A stretch of DNA of 64,000 bases from Phytopythium helicoides (lineage: Eukaryota > Oomycota > Peronosporomycetes > Pythiales > Pythiaceae): the NCBI GenBank assembly GCA_024867545.1, contig JANFNE010000080.1, positions 24,314-88,313 of the forward strand. Reading direction: 5' to 3'. Of the stretch, positions 43,343 through 54,578 are shown piece after piece. The notes under the pieces are model-generated. The model was not told the origin of the DNA. It did not search any database and saw only the letters and a program-made list of their open reading frames with translations. Position 1 is the first letter of the stretch. Each line of letters begins with the position of its first letter. A program made the translations under genes and the position numbers.

Positions 43343-45702
43343 CTATGCATGGCGGCTTGTGACGCGCGACACGAGCAAGTAGCTCTGCTGCGGATTATTG
43401 ATGATGTTGTTGCTCGACGTCCAATTGACGACTGCAGAATAGAATGGGAACTGCTGCACCTTGACCTCAAGGTAGCGCCAATGACTATCGGGCGCGAGTG
43501 GCAGCGAGGTCTTGGTATTTTTGAACGGCTCTGTCGGGAAAAATACCGGGTAGAGCTCGGCGTCCATGCTTGCGCGGAACGGCACAGCACGCGGGTGGGG
43601 CAGCCGCATCAGCGCGTAGTCTAGGGTTGTTCGTGCCTTCTCGGCGACGGAATCGGGGCTTGGCAATCCGTCCGAGCGCTTCGACAGGTTAGCTCGATCT
43701 TGACGAGGATCGTCCGATAATCGATCTCGGGTCGCTCCATCTTCCCCCGACGGCTCGACAGACGCTAGATATATGCGTCTCAAGTCTCCTTCACCTTTAA
43801 TCTCCAGTTTACTGCCTGTGCTGTCGCTATCGATCAATGCGACTCATACGGCTCTCACAGCTCGCGAGGTGGCGGATGCTTTCGGCGCTGTCGTTGGGGG
43901 AGCTTTCTGCCTGAACTTCGACCTTGCGGCTCGCTTCCTCTGTTGCGACTTCACGCGTTCCATTACCACCAATACCTCCTCCACAGCGTCAGCGTTGGCG
44001 AGGCGCAGCGGTGTAAGTGTGTCCGCAAGTTTTTGGTTGTCGACGGTCTCAATATAGTGTTCCACGTGCTCACGCAAGATTTCGGCTGGACCATCCTTCA
44101 CCTTGATTCTCGCGCGTAATCCTGCGTGGTTCAGGTGATACAAGTACTCTAACGGGGTTTCCCCTGACTTCGGGCTAGCGTGGTAGTATTGAAGGGCTAC
44201 CGTGACACCGCGTCCGCAGATGCGGACTTGGAACCGCTCTTGCAGAGTGGGCCAAGTGTTTCGCGTGTTCGTCCAAGTTGGCTGTACCAAGTGCGCGCGG
44301 GGCCAGTTAGGAGGTCGCTGAACACAAGGCAGCGTTCGGCATCGTTTGCTTGATCTCGGCTGAACGAGGGCTTCACCCTCGTCAGCCAAGATCGCGCGCG
44401 CTCTTCGTCTCCTTCCTTCCCTGTAAACTCTTTCAGATCGGAACCTGCTGACATCCGGACTCGTGGAATCTCTCCCAAGGTAACCGCGGTTGCTACCGCG
44501 TGTGCAGTGCGTTGCTGCGACACCTCGCCAATATCATCCGGGTCATATTCTTCTTCGGCTACCGACTCCATGTCGATGTCTGGTGGGTCTCGAAAAGTGT
44601 CGGCAGTCCTGGGTGCTGACTCTCGGGATTCCTTCGCCATGAACGCCATGAACTTATCCATCATCTCTGTCATCGCTGGATCTGCCGCGAGCGTGGCGAC
44701 ACTTGCTGCAGCAGGGATCCTTGCTGCCTGCTCGATTTGGGGGGAGTAGCGCACATCCGCCACAGGGTGGCCAGCACCGGTAGTCAACAATACTGCGGCT
44801 TTGGGGCTTAGGGTCATACGGCGGACGCTCGTAGAGCTGTCCGAACTTACGGCTGACACCCAGTCTGATACGGCGACGATCCCGCAGATCGATGTGCGAT
44901 TGATCCTCGTGAAGCACGAGGCTCCCGACGCCCAACCAGGGGCGTAAGCAGACTTTGAAGCTGCTGGTACGCAATTTGTATCTCTCCTATTGTTGACTCA
45001 AGAACTTCGTTTGGGTCAAATAGGCCCGCGACGAGTCCGGCGTCTTCCAGGACATTCAGGATCGCACGAATCCCTTCTAGCTTCGTCGAGAACGGAGTCA
45101 TGGCCCTTGCAACTCTCTGATGAGCCTGATTTGCAATATCTGAATCACTGGATCTTCATCCAGGAACACGAAAAGATCTTGACGCTGCGCCGCATACTCT
45201 AGATCGAGATCTCGTGCAGCGTTCCAAGTGTCGCCAGAGGTCGACGGAGTCGACTGCGCACCGTCACCAGGAGCCCGAAGCTTCCTTCTGGCGGGTTTCA
45301 CTGCTGACTTCGTCTTTTTGCTGTGCGTTTGAGCTGTCGACTTGGTCAATGGCTTGGAAGTGAAAGGAGCTTTAACCATCGGTTTAGACGCCTCTCGTGG
45401 CGGGCTACCTTTAGCAGCAGATCCCGCCGGGTCTCCCTTGGGGGCTACGCTGGAGCTGGAGGCTTCTCCTCGAGAACCTCCTGGTTTTCAAGGTCAGGCA
45501 CTCCCCAGGCGATCTGGCGTTCAACGGGTCTTGTTGCTGCTTCGTACGCCGCAGCAGACCCGATCTTGGTCGACGGCTGAGCCCCGGGCTCGATCTGTGC
45601 GTGCATTTCTTCTTCTGAATTGGAAGATCCGGGCATGCGCACCATTGCGGAGAAGGTCCCAGCAAAAATTTGCCGGCGAAACCTCTCACACATGCCCGAC
45701 AC
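43343..45702 (-). pseudogene. Ty3/Gypsy-type retrotransposon gag, frameshifted
   Basis: Several minus-strand frames joined head to tail give a gag-like protein. The 44859-44197 frame contains FTGKEGDEERARSWLTRVK and ARTWYSQLGR, the usual capsid-domain signature. The 44389-43844 frame continues it (TWPTLQERFQVRI, TPLEYLYHLNHAGLRARIKV). Upstream frames (45702-45445 and 45379-45098) carry the low-complexity N-terminus. At least two frameshifts are needed, no CCHC knuckle is evident, and I find no protease, reverse transcriptase or integrase nearby. It is a dead remnant. LTRs were not located. Confidence 0.7.
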
Positions 45703-46756
45703 CGACGAAAGGAGAGGTTACTCCTGAGGGCGGATGGTCGCGTTGTGTACCCGTCGATGGGCGGTTGCGATCTTCACGGATTCGCAGAGGGTGACACGTG
45801 TGTGTCGAGCGGGGCTTGGGCCGCGTGGCGGGAACTCTTCGCCCGCGGCTGGCGGGTGGTTGCTGTGGCACTTAGTGTCGCAGCTGCTCTCGGCATCCGC
45901 AGGCCGAGTAGCTCCAATGAGGTGCGGCAGGCTGACCTGGCCGCGCAAAGTGGTGGTGGTTGCGGTCGGCGTTCGCACGACCACGCAATGTGTTGCGATT
46001 CCTTCCGGTCTTCTCACCCTCTTGTTGGGTGTGGGACTGATGATGAGACGTGAGTGTAGAGACCAATGAAGACGCCTTGAGATCTGCAAAGTAGATTCAC
46101 GACTGACTTACTTCTCCCTACTGGCTCTTGGGCCAATACTCCATACTGGCTCCCCTGTGACTCATCATTGTGTGGTACACGTCACCTATCTTGGGGATCG
46201 GTAGCTTGTAGATTGCGGCCAGAATGAATGTCGGTCACTGATCTGGAGGGGAATCAGACTCAGAGTATGCCTCCTCCAACAAAGGAATTCCTCGATCCCT
46301 CGCATCTTCATCTATCGCTGTGGCTGCTCCACCACACGACCACCCCCTCCCTCGTACCCACGCAGCTCTCTATTTCCTACCCGTGCGTCCGTCGCTTCGC
46401 ACTAAGCGGCGCTTCGGCTTCTACCTTGAGCTGGCCGCCTGCTAAGCCAGCGTTGTCTGCACTACTTCTTCCTCGTCTGGCAATTTCGAAGTCCCGGAGA
46501 GATCTCGCGCAGCCAAGGCCTGCTGCATCGACTGGCGCCGCGGGTCCACTTGCCCTCCCGCTCCCTCGCTATGATCCTTCGGCGTCCTACCCGGTCGCCA
46601 GGGTGGCTCATCCACCACAGCTACTCTGGCTTGCTTCGCGGTAGGTAGCGGCTCGCTGTCCTCCTCGTCATCGATGACAGACACGTCCTTCTCATCGGCC
46701 TGCGGGAGTTGCCGTCCAGGGGCACCATTACACCTCTGTTTCTACGCTTCTCCTAC

Positions 46757-47161
46757 AACCCAACGCACGGGTTATTCGGTTGTGAGATCCTGTGCAGTGT
46801 CGAAACATGCCGGAATGCAAGGCTCAGCCTCCGCTGTACCAAGTGGAACTTTTCGATGGGTTCTGGTGTGCACTGTTGCAACCGCTTATAAGAGTAGGTA
46901 AATGTATGGATCACACCAATATCGTCTGACCGCATTGATCTCTCTGCTTTCTACCTAATCCGATCAGGCGAGGTTCTTGGAGAATATTTTGGCGAGCCCA
47001 CCTTGATTGACAAGTGCGCTGCCACCCGTGTCCGCAACAAGTTGAAGACAATATCAAGTTGTGGCAATGTGGTTGGCATTGATGCAAGCGAGAAAGGAAA
47101 ATGTGATAAGTACTGCTCAAAAGCCTTGGTTGGGAGCCGGAACTCTTGCGTACTGCCAATA
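46757..47161 (+). pseudogene. SET-domain (Suv39-like) fragment
   Basis: Two pieces on the plus strand look like part of an AWS-SET histone methyltransferase. Near 46765-46889 a Cys-rich stretch reads CEILCSVETCRNARLSLRC and ends CCNR. Near 46955-47161 the text LIRSGEVLGEYFGEPTLIDK matches the SET start (GE-x-LGEY-x-GE), followed by VVGIDASEKGKCDKYCSKA. The catalytic NHS/Tyr part is degenerate. Such SET domains are frequent in repetitive oomycete genes. Confidence 0.42.
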
Positions 47162-50065
47162 ACGGTTTGATGAAGCTAAATGGTGGTTTTCTGACGCAAG
47201 TGCCCTCCATGCATCCAGCGCCAGTTCAAAGGGTTGCACAAGATTCTGTAGCGACCCGACTTCTGCGCACACCGTCAGGCTCATTTCAAGATTCGCTTCC
47301 GACAGACCAATTACAAGGCGATCTTCAATCCTAACGCCTGCCTCGACATGCCTTCTCAGCTTTCTCTCGCGCTACCTGAGAATTTCCTACCGGATTCGCG
47401 GTGGCACCCAACGGAACCATGCTACGTGCAAATAGTAGGGAGTGGGGTCGGGGGAATTAGCGTCCAAGCCGTGTCTGACTCTCTCGCTCGGGCATGATGG
47501 CCGATACAAACCTCAGTGATTACTACGTGTCTCGCTCGGAAGCCACTACCGGAGTTGGAGCAATGCTGTGTAAGGCAGTCTCTGGAAAGAAAAAGGCGGG
47601 TATCGATACGGTCTGGTCACCGGATACCGTGTGAAGAAGCAATCTGTTTGGTCGCTACTCATCCTTGCACCTCCTCCTACACGCCTATGTACCTGTTGTA
47701 TGTGAAGATCAGCTGGTTCGAGTCGCGTAATCAATGCCGGGACCGATGCGCGTATAGTCATCAAGCGAACCCTGGAGGACCCACGAATGATGGTTGGATC
47801 TTCGGGTTCCATCCTGAGGTGGTCCACACGAATGAGTGTGTACACCTTTTGGACACTCGCCGCCGTTGCCGTAGTCGTTGCCGACCTTCCCATCAGGAGC
47901 GCGCGGATCCTCTCTTTTCCCCAGCGTGCCCCACCACACAGCTACTGAGGATAAGTTCAAGTGGGTCAATCCAGCCACCGTTGCTGATTGTGCGTCACGT
48001 CTGCTACATGCGCTGGAATTCGCATACTTTGTTGATGGTGAACGCTCGGTTCGCGTACCATCCGTTCTCGTCTAGGGTCGTCATTCTGCGACTATCCTGC
48101 ATCGACTCAACCCTCATCTGAACTGGCTGATCATGCTGGAATTACCTTAGATCAACCGCCACGCCACCACCACACTAATTGCCTGATGGGAACTCTCAGT
48201 CCGGCTCTCTCATTTGGCAAGGCGGCCATGTGGTGCCTCCACGGAGATCTTCCCGCTCAGTGTCTTTCAGCCAGCAACATCCAATATATTTGCCAGTACC
48301 CATTTGTCCTGTCTAACCAGGCAACTCTGCCCGCCTCGCCTCAGGGAACCCCTCGTTAGAGTCACTCCTCGCTGACGAGGTCAGCAATTATAACGGGCTT
48401 CAGGGGAAAACTGTGTCGATAGAGAGCTCAGGCAAGCAAACATTGATAATTCGTACTCTAAGCTCTCAGGCAAGCCTACTCATCGTTTAACTGAATCAGT
48501 GCGCCCATGCCAACCCGCGGAAACGCGACCCACATGCAGCTGGGCTAGATGACCACGATCCTCAGTGGCACCATCTGACTGCGCCATATGATAACATTGA
48601 CCAATTTGAATCGTCTGACAGAGGGCAGCCAAAATCGAATTTCAGATAAACGAGAGAGCAGCGCGCAGTTCACGATGTAATTTCTCTTGTGTACACGTTT
48701 GCACGGTTGTTCTTTAACGAAACAAACCGAGAATTCATCACTGCAGCGATGGATTTCGCGATGAAGGTGCACTCAATGGATCAGTGGACCTCCAGCGATG
48801 CCGATAATCTGAGTGACCATTTTGATGATGATTTTGAAGATTACCGCCGCGCGGTAGAAACGTCCCAGCAGTACGCCGTTGGTTCTCGAAGTCAGATCCG
48901 GTTTTTCTCAGTACTCTTTATATCGTTTAGAATGAGCGATATGCGAGCTTTCATTCTCCGCCAAAACCACCGGGGCACTCACGGGACGGAGTTATACGAA
49001 GTCCCCATCGCTGGACGAAGTCGGATCCCATACGATGTGTTTAAAGCAATTCCGAAGCAAGGCGATCGCCAGCACTGCATCAAAATTTTAATCACGAAAA
49101 GGATTTGCATTGAAATCCCCTGAACGATGCGTGTCGGATAAATACGTCCACGGAATCCCACCCACTCTGTCTCCAATCGTGATCCAGTATATCGAAAGCT
49201 CGCTTGGAGGCCTCCGTGTTGAGATTTCGTCGACAAGATGACATCCTCTGGCGGGAATCAACGATTAGCTGTATCGAGCGCTGTAGTCTAATCTGTACGA
49301 CAATCACTCGAACCTATACTGTGCACGGCAGAAGCGCACCGACGCGACTGGCTCCATCGTGCGTTTAATATAGCCGGAATTCACCCTCCGATCCGGGCCC
49401 ACATCAGCCTCGCCGCAATGTCACTCTGAGCCGAGATCGAGTGTCGGACATCGATAGTGGCGGACGATACCAATGATGCCGACTATCAGTGTCGACGGAT
49501 ATTGCTGCGACATTCTGGGTCTGACACGTGTCTCGCGGCGGTCTCGCCGCCGCCTCTCTAAATCGATACCAGCTTCTCCACAGCAGCCCTCCTGCTCGAG
49601 TCGGTGTGGTGCGGCCATACTGGGTCGAGCAAACATCGCTTACAGCTCCCAACCTCCCATCGATATGGCCGTAGTCTCGACCCATCCAGCGGAGGGCGCC
49701 GACACCGAGTTGCAAGCTGTTGCAGAAGCGCCGCCCACGTCCACATTTCCGACCCTGGTTATATCGCCGCTGCGTCATGCAGCCGCTCGCATAGACACCA
49801 TGACGACTGCACCTCTCCATCGACCGCGGCTACTTCGGTGCCGGGTAGTGCGTGCGACGTGTGCGACAATGAGCGCATGGTGGAGTTGGTGGCTTCACCG
49901 AACCTAGCCGTGGTGCTCACCACTCGGTCTACCTTCCGGTCAATCCGTGAGGTCGTCCGAGCATTCTCGACGATGGCTGACGTGGCTGTAGAGCTTGGAA
50001 CCCAGCGCGATGTTCTTGTGCAGTCGGTCAGCAAGCTTCGTCATCATGAGTAGTACCTCGCGGAT
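47162..50065. other. Degenerate accessory DNA, probable transposon remnants
   Basis: About 2.9 kb with only short frames. The best are 48689-49123 (+, 144 residues, acidic middle WTSSDADNLSDHFDDDFEDY) and the end of 49604-50053 (+, NLAVVLTTRSTFRSIREVVR). Their composition is protein-like, but neither belongs to a family I recognise. Fragmented coding-like text also occurs near 47493-47640 (+). The region ends abruptly where base composition changes at about 50086. Confidence 0.4.
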
Positions 50066-50085
50066 CGTTTGGGGGACACTTTTGT

Positions 50086-50442
50086 AAAAATCTCAAATTC
50101 TATTTCTATTTCTATACTTTCAATACCCCTAACCATCTCTCATTATTTGTAGCACATATCTCTCATAAAACCCATCCTCTTAAGCTAATAAAGTTATGAG
50201 ACAAATGGTATGGGTCATATGTAAAGAAACTACTTTTAATGAGAATCATCCGGATAAACAGTCAAGTATCTCAGATGCTACAAAAATAAGAAGCCCTATA
50301 AACGCTACACAGCTAAAGATCCAAAAACGCATTTTACACATTTAAAAAACGTCCCTCAAAAAAATTTCTATTCTGATACATAAATATATAAAGTATAAAT
50401 ATACAACACACTTTCAACTTTATATAGTTAGATAACATTAAC
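50086..50442. other. AT-rich left end of the viral element
   Basis: About 350 bases of AT-rich DNA with no open frame of note between the host junction and the first viral gene. It may contain the viral terminal repeat and the promoter of the first gene (TATATAGTTA at 50421). Confidence 0.5.
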
Positions 50443-51183
50443 ATGAGCTTCAGCAACGAAGAGTTTCAATACTTCTCACAGAGATGGGCTTCAATGGGAT
50501 CACCAACTCAAAATTCATCTAACGATTCAAGTTATGAAGATTCGGATGAAGACATTGAACGATTCTCGCAAAGATGGGCTTCAATGGGATCACCGACTCA
50601 AAATTCATCTAAAGATTCAAGTTATGAAGATTCGGATGAAGATTCGGATGAAGATTTTGATTATAGATTTGGGAAATGTATTAAATATTCAGCTAAAGAG
50701 ATTTCAATGATTTATGATAATGAATATGAAATTAATTCTAAAGAAGCGAAATGGTTAATTAACAATTATAGACGCGAAAAGAAACTCGGGCTTCATCAAC
50801 GAATTTATGACGATTATATTGAGTCCCCTGAAGATGTAGGGAAACTAGTCCTTACTGAATACATTCATAAGATTTATGTATTTTTAAATTCAGTTCAAGA
50901 ATTTACAGGAGCTGATGGGATAGATCCTTTTTCAGGAGACGATACTATTTACGATTATAATCTTATTGATGATATTTTAGATAATGAAGATTATTGGTAT
51001 TTCAACAAAAGAATTGATATCTTCAATGACATCATTAGAGCAGTTGATAATCTTAATAATAAGAAACGTGTTAAGTCTCTTTTAGATAAAGAAGAACTAA
51101 TTGCAGCAGCAATGCATCCAAATCGTATCATGAAGCAAATGCAATACTATGATGATATGGAAATGTTCTTTGAGAACCTTTAA
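50443..51183 (+). CDS. PLV protein with N-terminal duplication and FGK-type domain
   Basis: 246 residues. The first ~65 residues contain a direct duplication: RFSQRWASMGSPTQNSS plus an acidic YEDSDED tail occurs twice (DNA copies about 50471-50550 and 50561-50650). A domain follows starting at about residue 74: YRFGKCIKYSAKEISMIYDN then AKWLINNY. The pattern FGK-x-hydrophobic...WL is the one in the 102-residue protein at 51834 and resembles the small domain at the C-terminus of ExoX-like exonucleases (hedged). The rest is acidic and helical with no recognised domain. Start chosen at ATG 50443, with TATATAGTTA 13 bases upstream. Function unknown; nucleic-acid binding is possible. Confidence 0.7.
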   Translation: MSFSNEEFQYFSQRWASMGSPTQNSSNDSSYEDSDEDIERFSQRWASMGSPTQNSSKDSSYEDSDEDSDEDFDYRFGKCIKYSAKEISMIYDNEYEINSKEAKWLINNYRREKKLGLHQRIYDDYIESPEDVGKLVLTEYIHKIYVFLNSVQEFTGADGIDPFSGDDTIYDYNLIDDILDNEDYWYFNKRIDIFNDIIRAVDNLNNKKRVKSLLDKEELIAAAMHPNRIMKQMQYYDDMEMFFENL

Positions 51184-51209
51184 ATAAAATAAATTTTTTT
51201 TATATAGCT

Positions 51210-51551
51210 ATGGATAATAAATATTATTTAGCTCAACCAACACGAATTCATTTTCATAAAGATTACTTTACATACGAACAAGCGGTTGAGTGGAAAGAGA
51301 TACATTATCCAAATCATAAAAATGATGTTGAGAATTTAGAATCGGATTGGTTTGTTTTTCATAACATGATGATTAATCCATTTCAATACTTTGTTTATTG
51401 TAGCTATGATATTGATGGTATTGTGTTGATGTATGAGGTTATTACTTATAATCCAAACAGGTTAGCTATCAGAGAACCAATTGATATAAAAAAGATTGAA
51501 TTGAATTGGTATAAAAAATATACCGATGGATTAAGCTTCGTAAGCATATGA
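51210..51551 (+). CDS. Small PLV protein, unknown
   Basis: 113 residues, rich in Tyr, Asn and Trp. A short helix-like opening (FTYEQAVEWKEIHYPNHKND) resembles the opening of the 76-residue protein encoded on the opposite strand next to it (FFHDEVKQWLIDHDYKVDEN), so the two may share a fold seen in small proteins of large DNA viruses. The ATG directly follows TATATAGCTA. Its last 21 bases overlap the end of the minus-strand gene, so the two are convergent. Function unknown. Confidence 0.6.
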   Translation: MDNKYYLAQPTRIHFHKDYFTYEQAVEWKEIHYPNHKNDVENLESDWFVFHNMMINPFQYFVYCSYDIDGIVLMYEVITYNPNRLAIREPIDIKKIELNWYKKYTDGLSFVSI

Positions 51552-51761
51552 CAATCCTTCAGTATCTTTAGAGTAAATTAAATACATGCAATCAATACCA
51601 TGACGCTTTGGAAGATTAACAAAGTAATTATAACCAACACGCGGTATGTAATTTATAGGATGATTCTCATCTACTTTATAGTCATGATCAATTAACCATT
51701 GCTTTACTTCATCGTGAAAGAAGTGTTTTTCACCAAAGTTGATTTTGATTAATAACACCAT
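51531..51761 (-). CDS. Small PLV protein, unknown
   Basis: 76 residues, start ATG 51761 with TATATAGATA three bases upstream (minus strand, 51773-51764). It contains HDEVKQWLIDHDYKVDEN followed by IPRVGYNYFVNLPKRHGID, a pattern I associate with small uncharacterised proteins of giant viruses, but I cannot name the family. It overlaps the convergent 113-residue gene by 21 bases. The well-placed promoter motif supports it being real. Confidence 0.55.
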   Translation of the reverse strand: MVLLIKINFGEKHFFHDEVKQWLIDHDYKVDENHPINYIPRVGYNYFVNLPKRHGIDCMYLIYSKDTEGLSYAYEA

Positions 51762-51833
51762 TTTATCTATATATTAATTTATATATTTTTTTGATTTTAT
51801 ATCGTGGCATCTATATAGATACATAATACAATC

Positions 51834-52142
51834 ATGTCATTTCAATTTGGTAAATACACAAATAAAATGTATGATGAAGTATATGAATTTGATCCAAGCT
51901 ATATGCGATGGTTGCTTACACAAGAGCTTATCTTAGAGAAGAATCAAGATCTAAAAGATTATCTCAATAGTAAATTCAAAGATACTGATACAAGCTATCA
52001 AATCAATTTCGGTAAGTATAAGGGAAAGACAATCAATCAGATCATTAAATTAGATAAACAATACTTAGAATGGTTACTGAAGAACAGTCAATTTGATAAT
52101 ATGACTACACTTAAAGCTGAAATTAAGAAGATCTTAATATAG
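51834..52142 (+). CDS. Two-copy FGK...WLL (ExoX-C-like) domain protein
   Basis: 102 residues made of two copies of one domain. Copy 1 reads FQFGKYTNKMYDEVYEFD then YMRWLLTQE. Copy 2 reads INFGKYKGKTINQIIKLD then YLEWLLKN. The (I/F)xFGKYxxK...(Y)xxWLL pattern is that of the small domain found C-terminal to exodeoxyribonuclease X-like nucleases and alone in many viruses. No nuclease residues are present, so this is probably a binding or accessory protein. TATATAGATA sits at 51812-51821, 12 bases before the ATG. Confidence 0.65.
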   Translation: MSFQFGKYTNKMYDEVYEFDPSYMRWLLTQELILEKNQDLKDYLNSKFKDTDTSYQINFGKYKGKTINQIIKLDKQYLEWLLKNSQFDNMTTLKAEIKKILI

Positions 52143-52149
52143 ATACAAG

Positions 52150-52335
52150 ATGGATATTCAATACGTAGAAGTCAAAGATGATGGATACGTCATTGATAAT
52201 AAGATATATGAAACGAATACTACTACTATTATACATGAAATGAAAGCCCGTACTATGAATTATATAAAACAAAAAAAATTAAGAGCTAAACCTCTTAAGA
52301 AAGATCCAACTAGATATGAAAATCTATTAAAATAG
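52150..52335 (+). CDS. Small basic PLV protein
   Basis: 61 residues with a basic C-terminus (MNYIKQKKLRAKPLKKDP). It starts only 7 bases after the preceding stop, and AATATAGATA (52136-52145) overlaps the end of the upstream gene. It lies head-on against the capsid gene, whose stop is 14 bases away. Function unknown; its charge would suit nucleic-acid binding. Confidence 0.5.
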   Translation: MDIQYVEVKDDGYVIDNKIYETNTTTIIHEMKARTMNYIKQKKLRAKPLKKDPTRYENLLK

Positions 52336-52348
52336 GATCTTATTTTTT

Positions 52349-54088
52349 TTATGAAGCGGTATATTCTACTACTTCACCAGTTAGACGGTTATAGCTTAGT
52401 TCATTTTCAAAAGCAACGAGAACAAGTAGATTTACACCCTGAGACGCAGCGTTAGTGCCCATTACCTGAATGCTTTGTGGAACATCTTTTTCGGTAAGAC
52501 GACTAACATCAGCAATTAGAACACGATTAGTTAGCGACCATGTCTTCATATCAAGAAGACCATTAGTTAGCTCTTCAGTTAGATCACCGTTAATCGCACC
52601 AAGTTTAGAGAACTCATTAACAAATGAATGGAAATCGTAATCATAATTGAGATCAAATACCTGTTGCGAACCGATACGAACATTAAAATTGCGAATGCAG
52701 CTACCAGCCTGAACGGTCCATGGTGCGCTGTCAAAAGGTGATTGGAATTGCTGACAAGTTGCAGAAGCGAAATTACCAGAAGAAGTTTCAGCAAAAGGTA
52801 GTAGAGCAACGTATTTAGCATTCTTAAGCGATGCTGATAGTTGTAGATCAAATGCAGTATTATGCTGACCAGCCTTTACACCAACACCAGCGCGTTGGTA
52901 GAACCATTGAGCGTAGAAGTCAAGGTATTTAATTTTTTTCTCAGGTTTTGATACAATGGATTGAGGGTTCTCAAGATCAAGGAAAGGAACATATAGACGA
53001 GCTGTAGTGAAAGGGAAGTAAGTAGAATTGGTAGTAGGTTCAACATAATTAGTAACCGCACCCCAAGCAACTGTAATTTGACCCGCAGAAGAAGTGTTAA
53101 ATACATTGTAATTAGGGTTATTAGCAGCTGTAGAAGCAACCATAATAGGACAGACATTACCAGATGAAAGAGTTGTTGAAGTTAAAGTCATTGCTGATGC
53201 AGCAGCTCCAGAAGTAGCGATAATTGAATAACCCTGATTTACACGAAGACGAAGTTTAATTTGAGGATTAGCCATTAGATCAAGTTGTTCAAAGATAGGA
53301 TGTAGATCAACAAGACGAATCTTTAGAACATAGAACCATGAACCAGCAGTTTGACCAGCAGTAGTAACTCCAGCAACGAAAGCACCGCGACCAAGTTGAT
53401 TAGCAATTGTAGTAGAAGTAGCATCACCAGCAGTAGTAGATCCGAGAGTGGGCCAACCGAATGTATTAACAGCAGTTCCAGCAACAGGTGGATTAGCAGT
53501 TAGACGCTTAACGAAACCAGTATTAGCAGGGGAAACACCTGTAGTAGCGACTGAAGAACCAATATCAGTTGTGTTATTAGAGAAACCATCACCATCAGTA
53601 GAAGCAGAAGCTGACCAAGCTAACGATCCAGCATCATCAGGATATAGAAAACTTTCAGCACCATGTTTATCAACGTAAGTTGAAGCAAACTCAGTCTGAG
53701 CGCGAATATTGTTAATGAAATTCTTATAGTCAAGCATGCTTAGAATTTGCTTACCATTGAGTTCCAGAGACATAGAATCAATAATATTCCAAACACCGCA
53801 TTTAAGACCGACAGACATACGGTTAGCAACAGCATTAAGAGCAACGCTAGCATGACTATTTTTCATACTTACGAGATATGGGATAGATAGATAAGCATCG
53901 CGAAGGCAAGCAAAACCCTCAGCACCATTAAGCTGAGAAGTAGCATCAATAGTGATAATACCATTTTGATAAGATCCCTGATTGATATCAATAACGTATG
54001 GAACACGCTTTCGCGTTGATACCTTAACGTTAGGATCACTCTTTAGCGATGATTGATAGAGAAACTGATCTCCGAGTTGAGTAGCCAT
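52349..54088 (-). CDS. PLV major capsid protein (double jelly-roll)
   Basis: 579 residues, intact, ATG at 54088. Length and character fit the double jelly-roll hexon-type capsid protein of polinton-like viruses and virophages: beta-rich, Thr/Ser/Ala/Asn-rich and almost without cysteine. The opening MATQLGDQFLYQSSLKSD, the early IDINQGSYQNGIITIDATSQ and the PYLVSMKNS region look like PLV capsid N-termini known to me. The position next to the protease, penton and ATPase genes is the usual PLV morphogenesis block. It would form trimeric capsomers of an icosahedral virion. Regulation may use AATATACTA upstream, a weak version of the shared motif. An intact reading frame of this length in a eukaryotic chromosome suggests a recent insertion. 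Confidence 0.85.
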   Translation of the reverse strand: MATQLGDQFLYQSSLKSDPNVKVSTRKRVPYVIDINQGSYQNGIITIDATSQLNGAEGFACLRDAYLSIPYLVSMKNSHASVALNAVANRMSVGLKCGVWNIIDSMSLELNGKQILSMLDYKNFINNIRAQTEFASTYVDKHGAESFLYPDDAGSLAWSASASTDGDGFSNNTTDIGSSVATTGVSPANTGFVKRLTANPPVAGTAVNTFGWPTLGSTTAGDATSTTIANQLGRGAFVAGVTTAGQTAGSWFYVLKIRLVDLHPIFEQLDLMANPQIKLRLRVNQGYSIIATSGAAASAMTLTSTTLSSGNVCPIMVASTAANNPNYNVFNTSSAGQITVAWGAVTNYVEPTTNSTYFPFTTARLYVPFLDLENPQSIVSKPEKKIKYLDFYAQWFYQRAGVGVKAGQHNTAFDLQLSASLKNAKYVALLPFAETSSGNFASATCQQFQSPFDSAPWTVQAGSCIRNFNVRIGSQQVFDLNYDYDFHSFVNEFSKLGAINGDLTEELTNGLLDMKTWSLTNRVLIADVSRLTEKDVPQSIQVMGTNAASQGVNLLVLVAFENELSYNRLTGEVVEYTAS

Positions 54089-54157
54089 TGTGTTATCTTT
54101 GATAACTTAGTATATTGGCACTAAATATAAAAGCATCTGAATAAATAAAATTAAATA

Positions 54158-54532
54158 ATGGATTTGGTTAAACCCATTACGTCAGATCACGATCTAATTG
54201 AATTGGCAAACAAGATTCATGTAAAGATTGATAATATTTACGACTCATTAGAATATCAGGGTGAGATACCTAAAAAGGGGTCTTATATCATATTGCTACG
54301 CAATTCTGATGGTATAGGTCATTGGGTTTGCTCTCATGATGGTTATTACTTTGATAGTATGGGTGAGGGACCACCAACGAGATTTGGGTTACAAAAATAT
54401 AATGAAGTTCAATATCAGGGATCAAGAGATGATTTCTGTGGCATATTCTGTCTTATGTGGTTATATTCAAAACAACATAACAAACCTGAGATTCTAAAGC
54501 CATTTAACGATTTAAATATTAAAGTTTTATGA
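54158..54532 (+). CDS. Adenovirus-type maturation cysteine protease
   Basis: 124 residues, compact for the family. Catalytic elements in order: His in GIGHWVCSHDG, acidic residue in YYFDSMGEGPP, Gln in VQYQGSRDD and Cys in FCGIFCLMWLYSK. This His-Asp-Gln-Cys order is that of adenain/Ulp1-fold (C5/C48) proteases, which cleave scaffold and minor capsid proteins during virion maturation in adenoviruses, polintons, virophages and PLVs. The gene is divergent from the capsid gene with 69 bases between starts. It precedes the putative membrane-active protein, a likely substrate. Confidence in the fold is high; substrates are inferred. Confidence 0.85.
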   Translation: MDLVKPITSDHDLIELANKIHVKIDNIYDSLEYQGEIPKKGSYIILLRNSDGIGHWVCSHDGYYFDSMGEGPPTRFGLQKYNEVQYQGSRDDFCGIFCLMWLYSKQHNKPEILKPFNDLNIKVL

Positions 54533-54578
54533 TTGAATGAATATAGATAAAACTGTCTTTTCGTGAAGATTTTCAACG

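Noticed and set aside
50041..50053. Fusion of the host frame ending at 50053 with the virus
   Set aside because: The frame stops 13 bases before the candidate junction repeat, and its protein has no viral character.
53448..53678. 76-codon frame inside the capsid gene
   Set aside because: Antisense shadow of the major capsid gene; no motif upstream.
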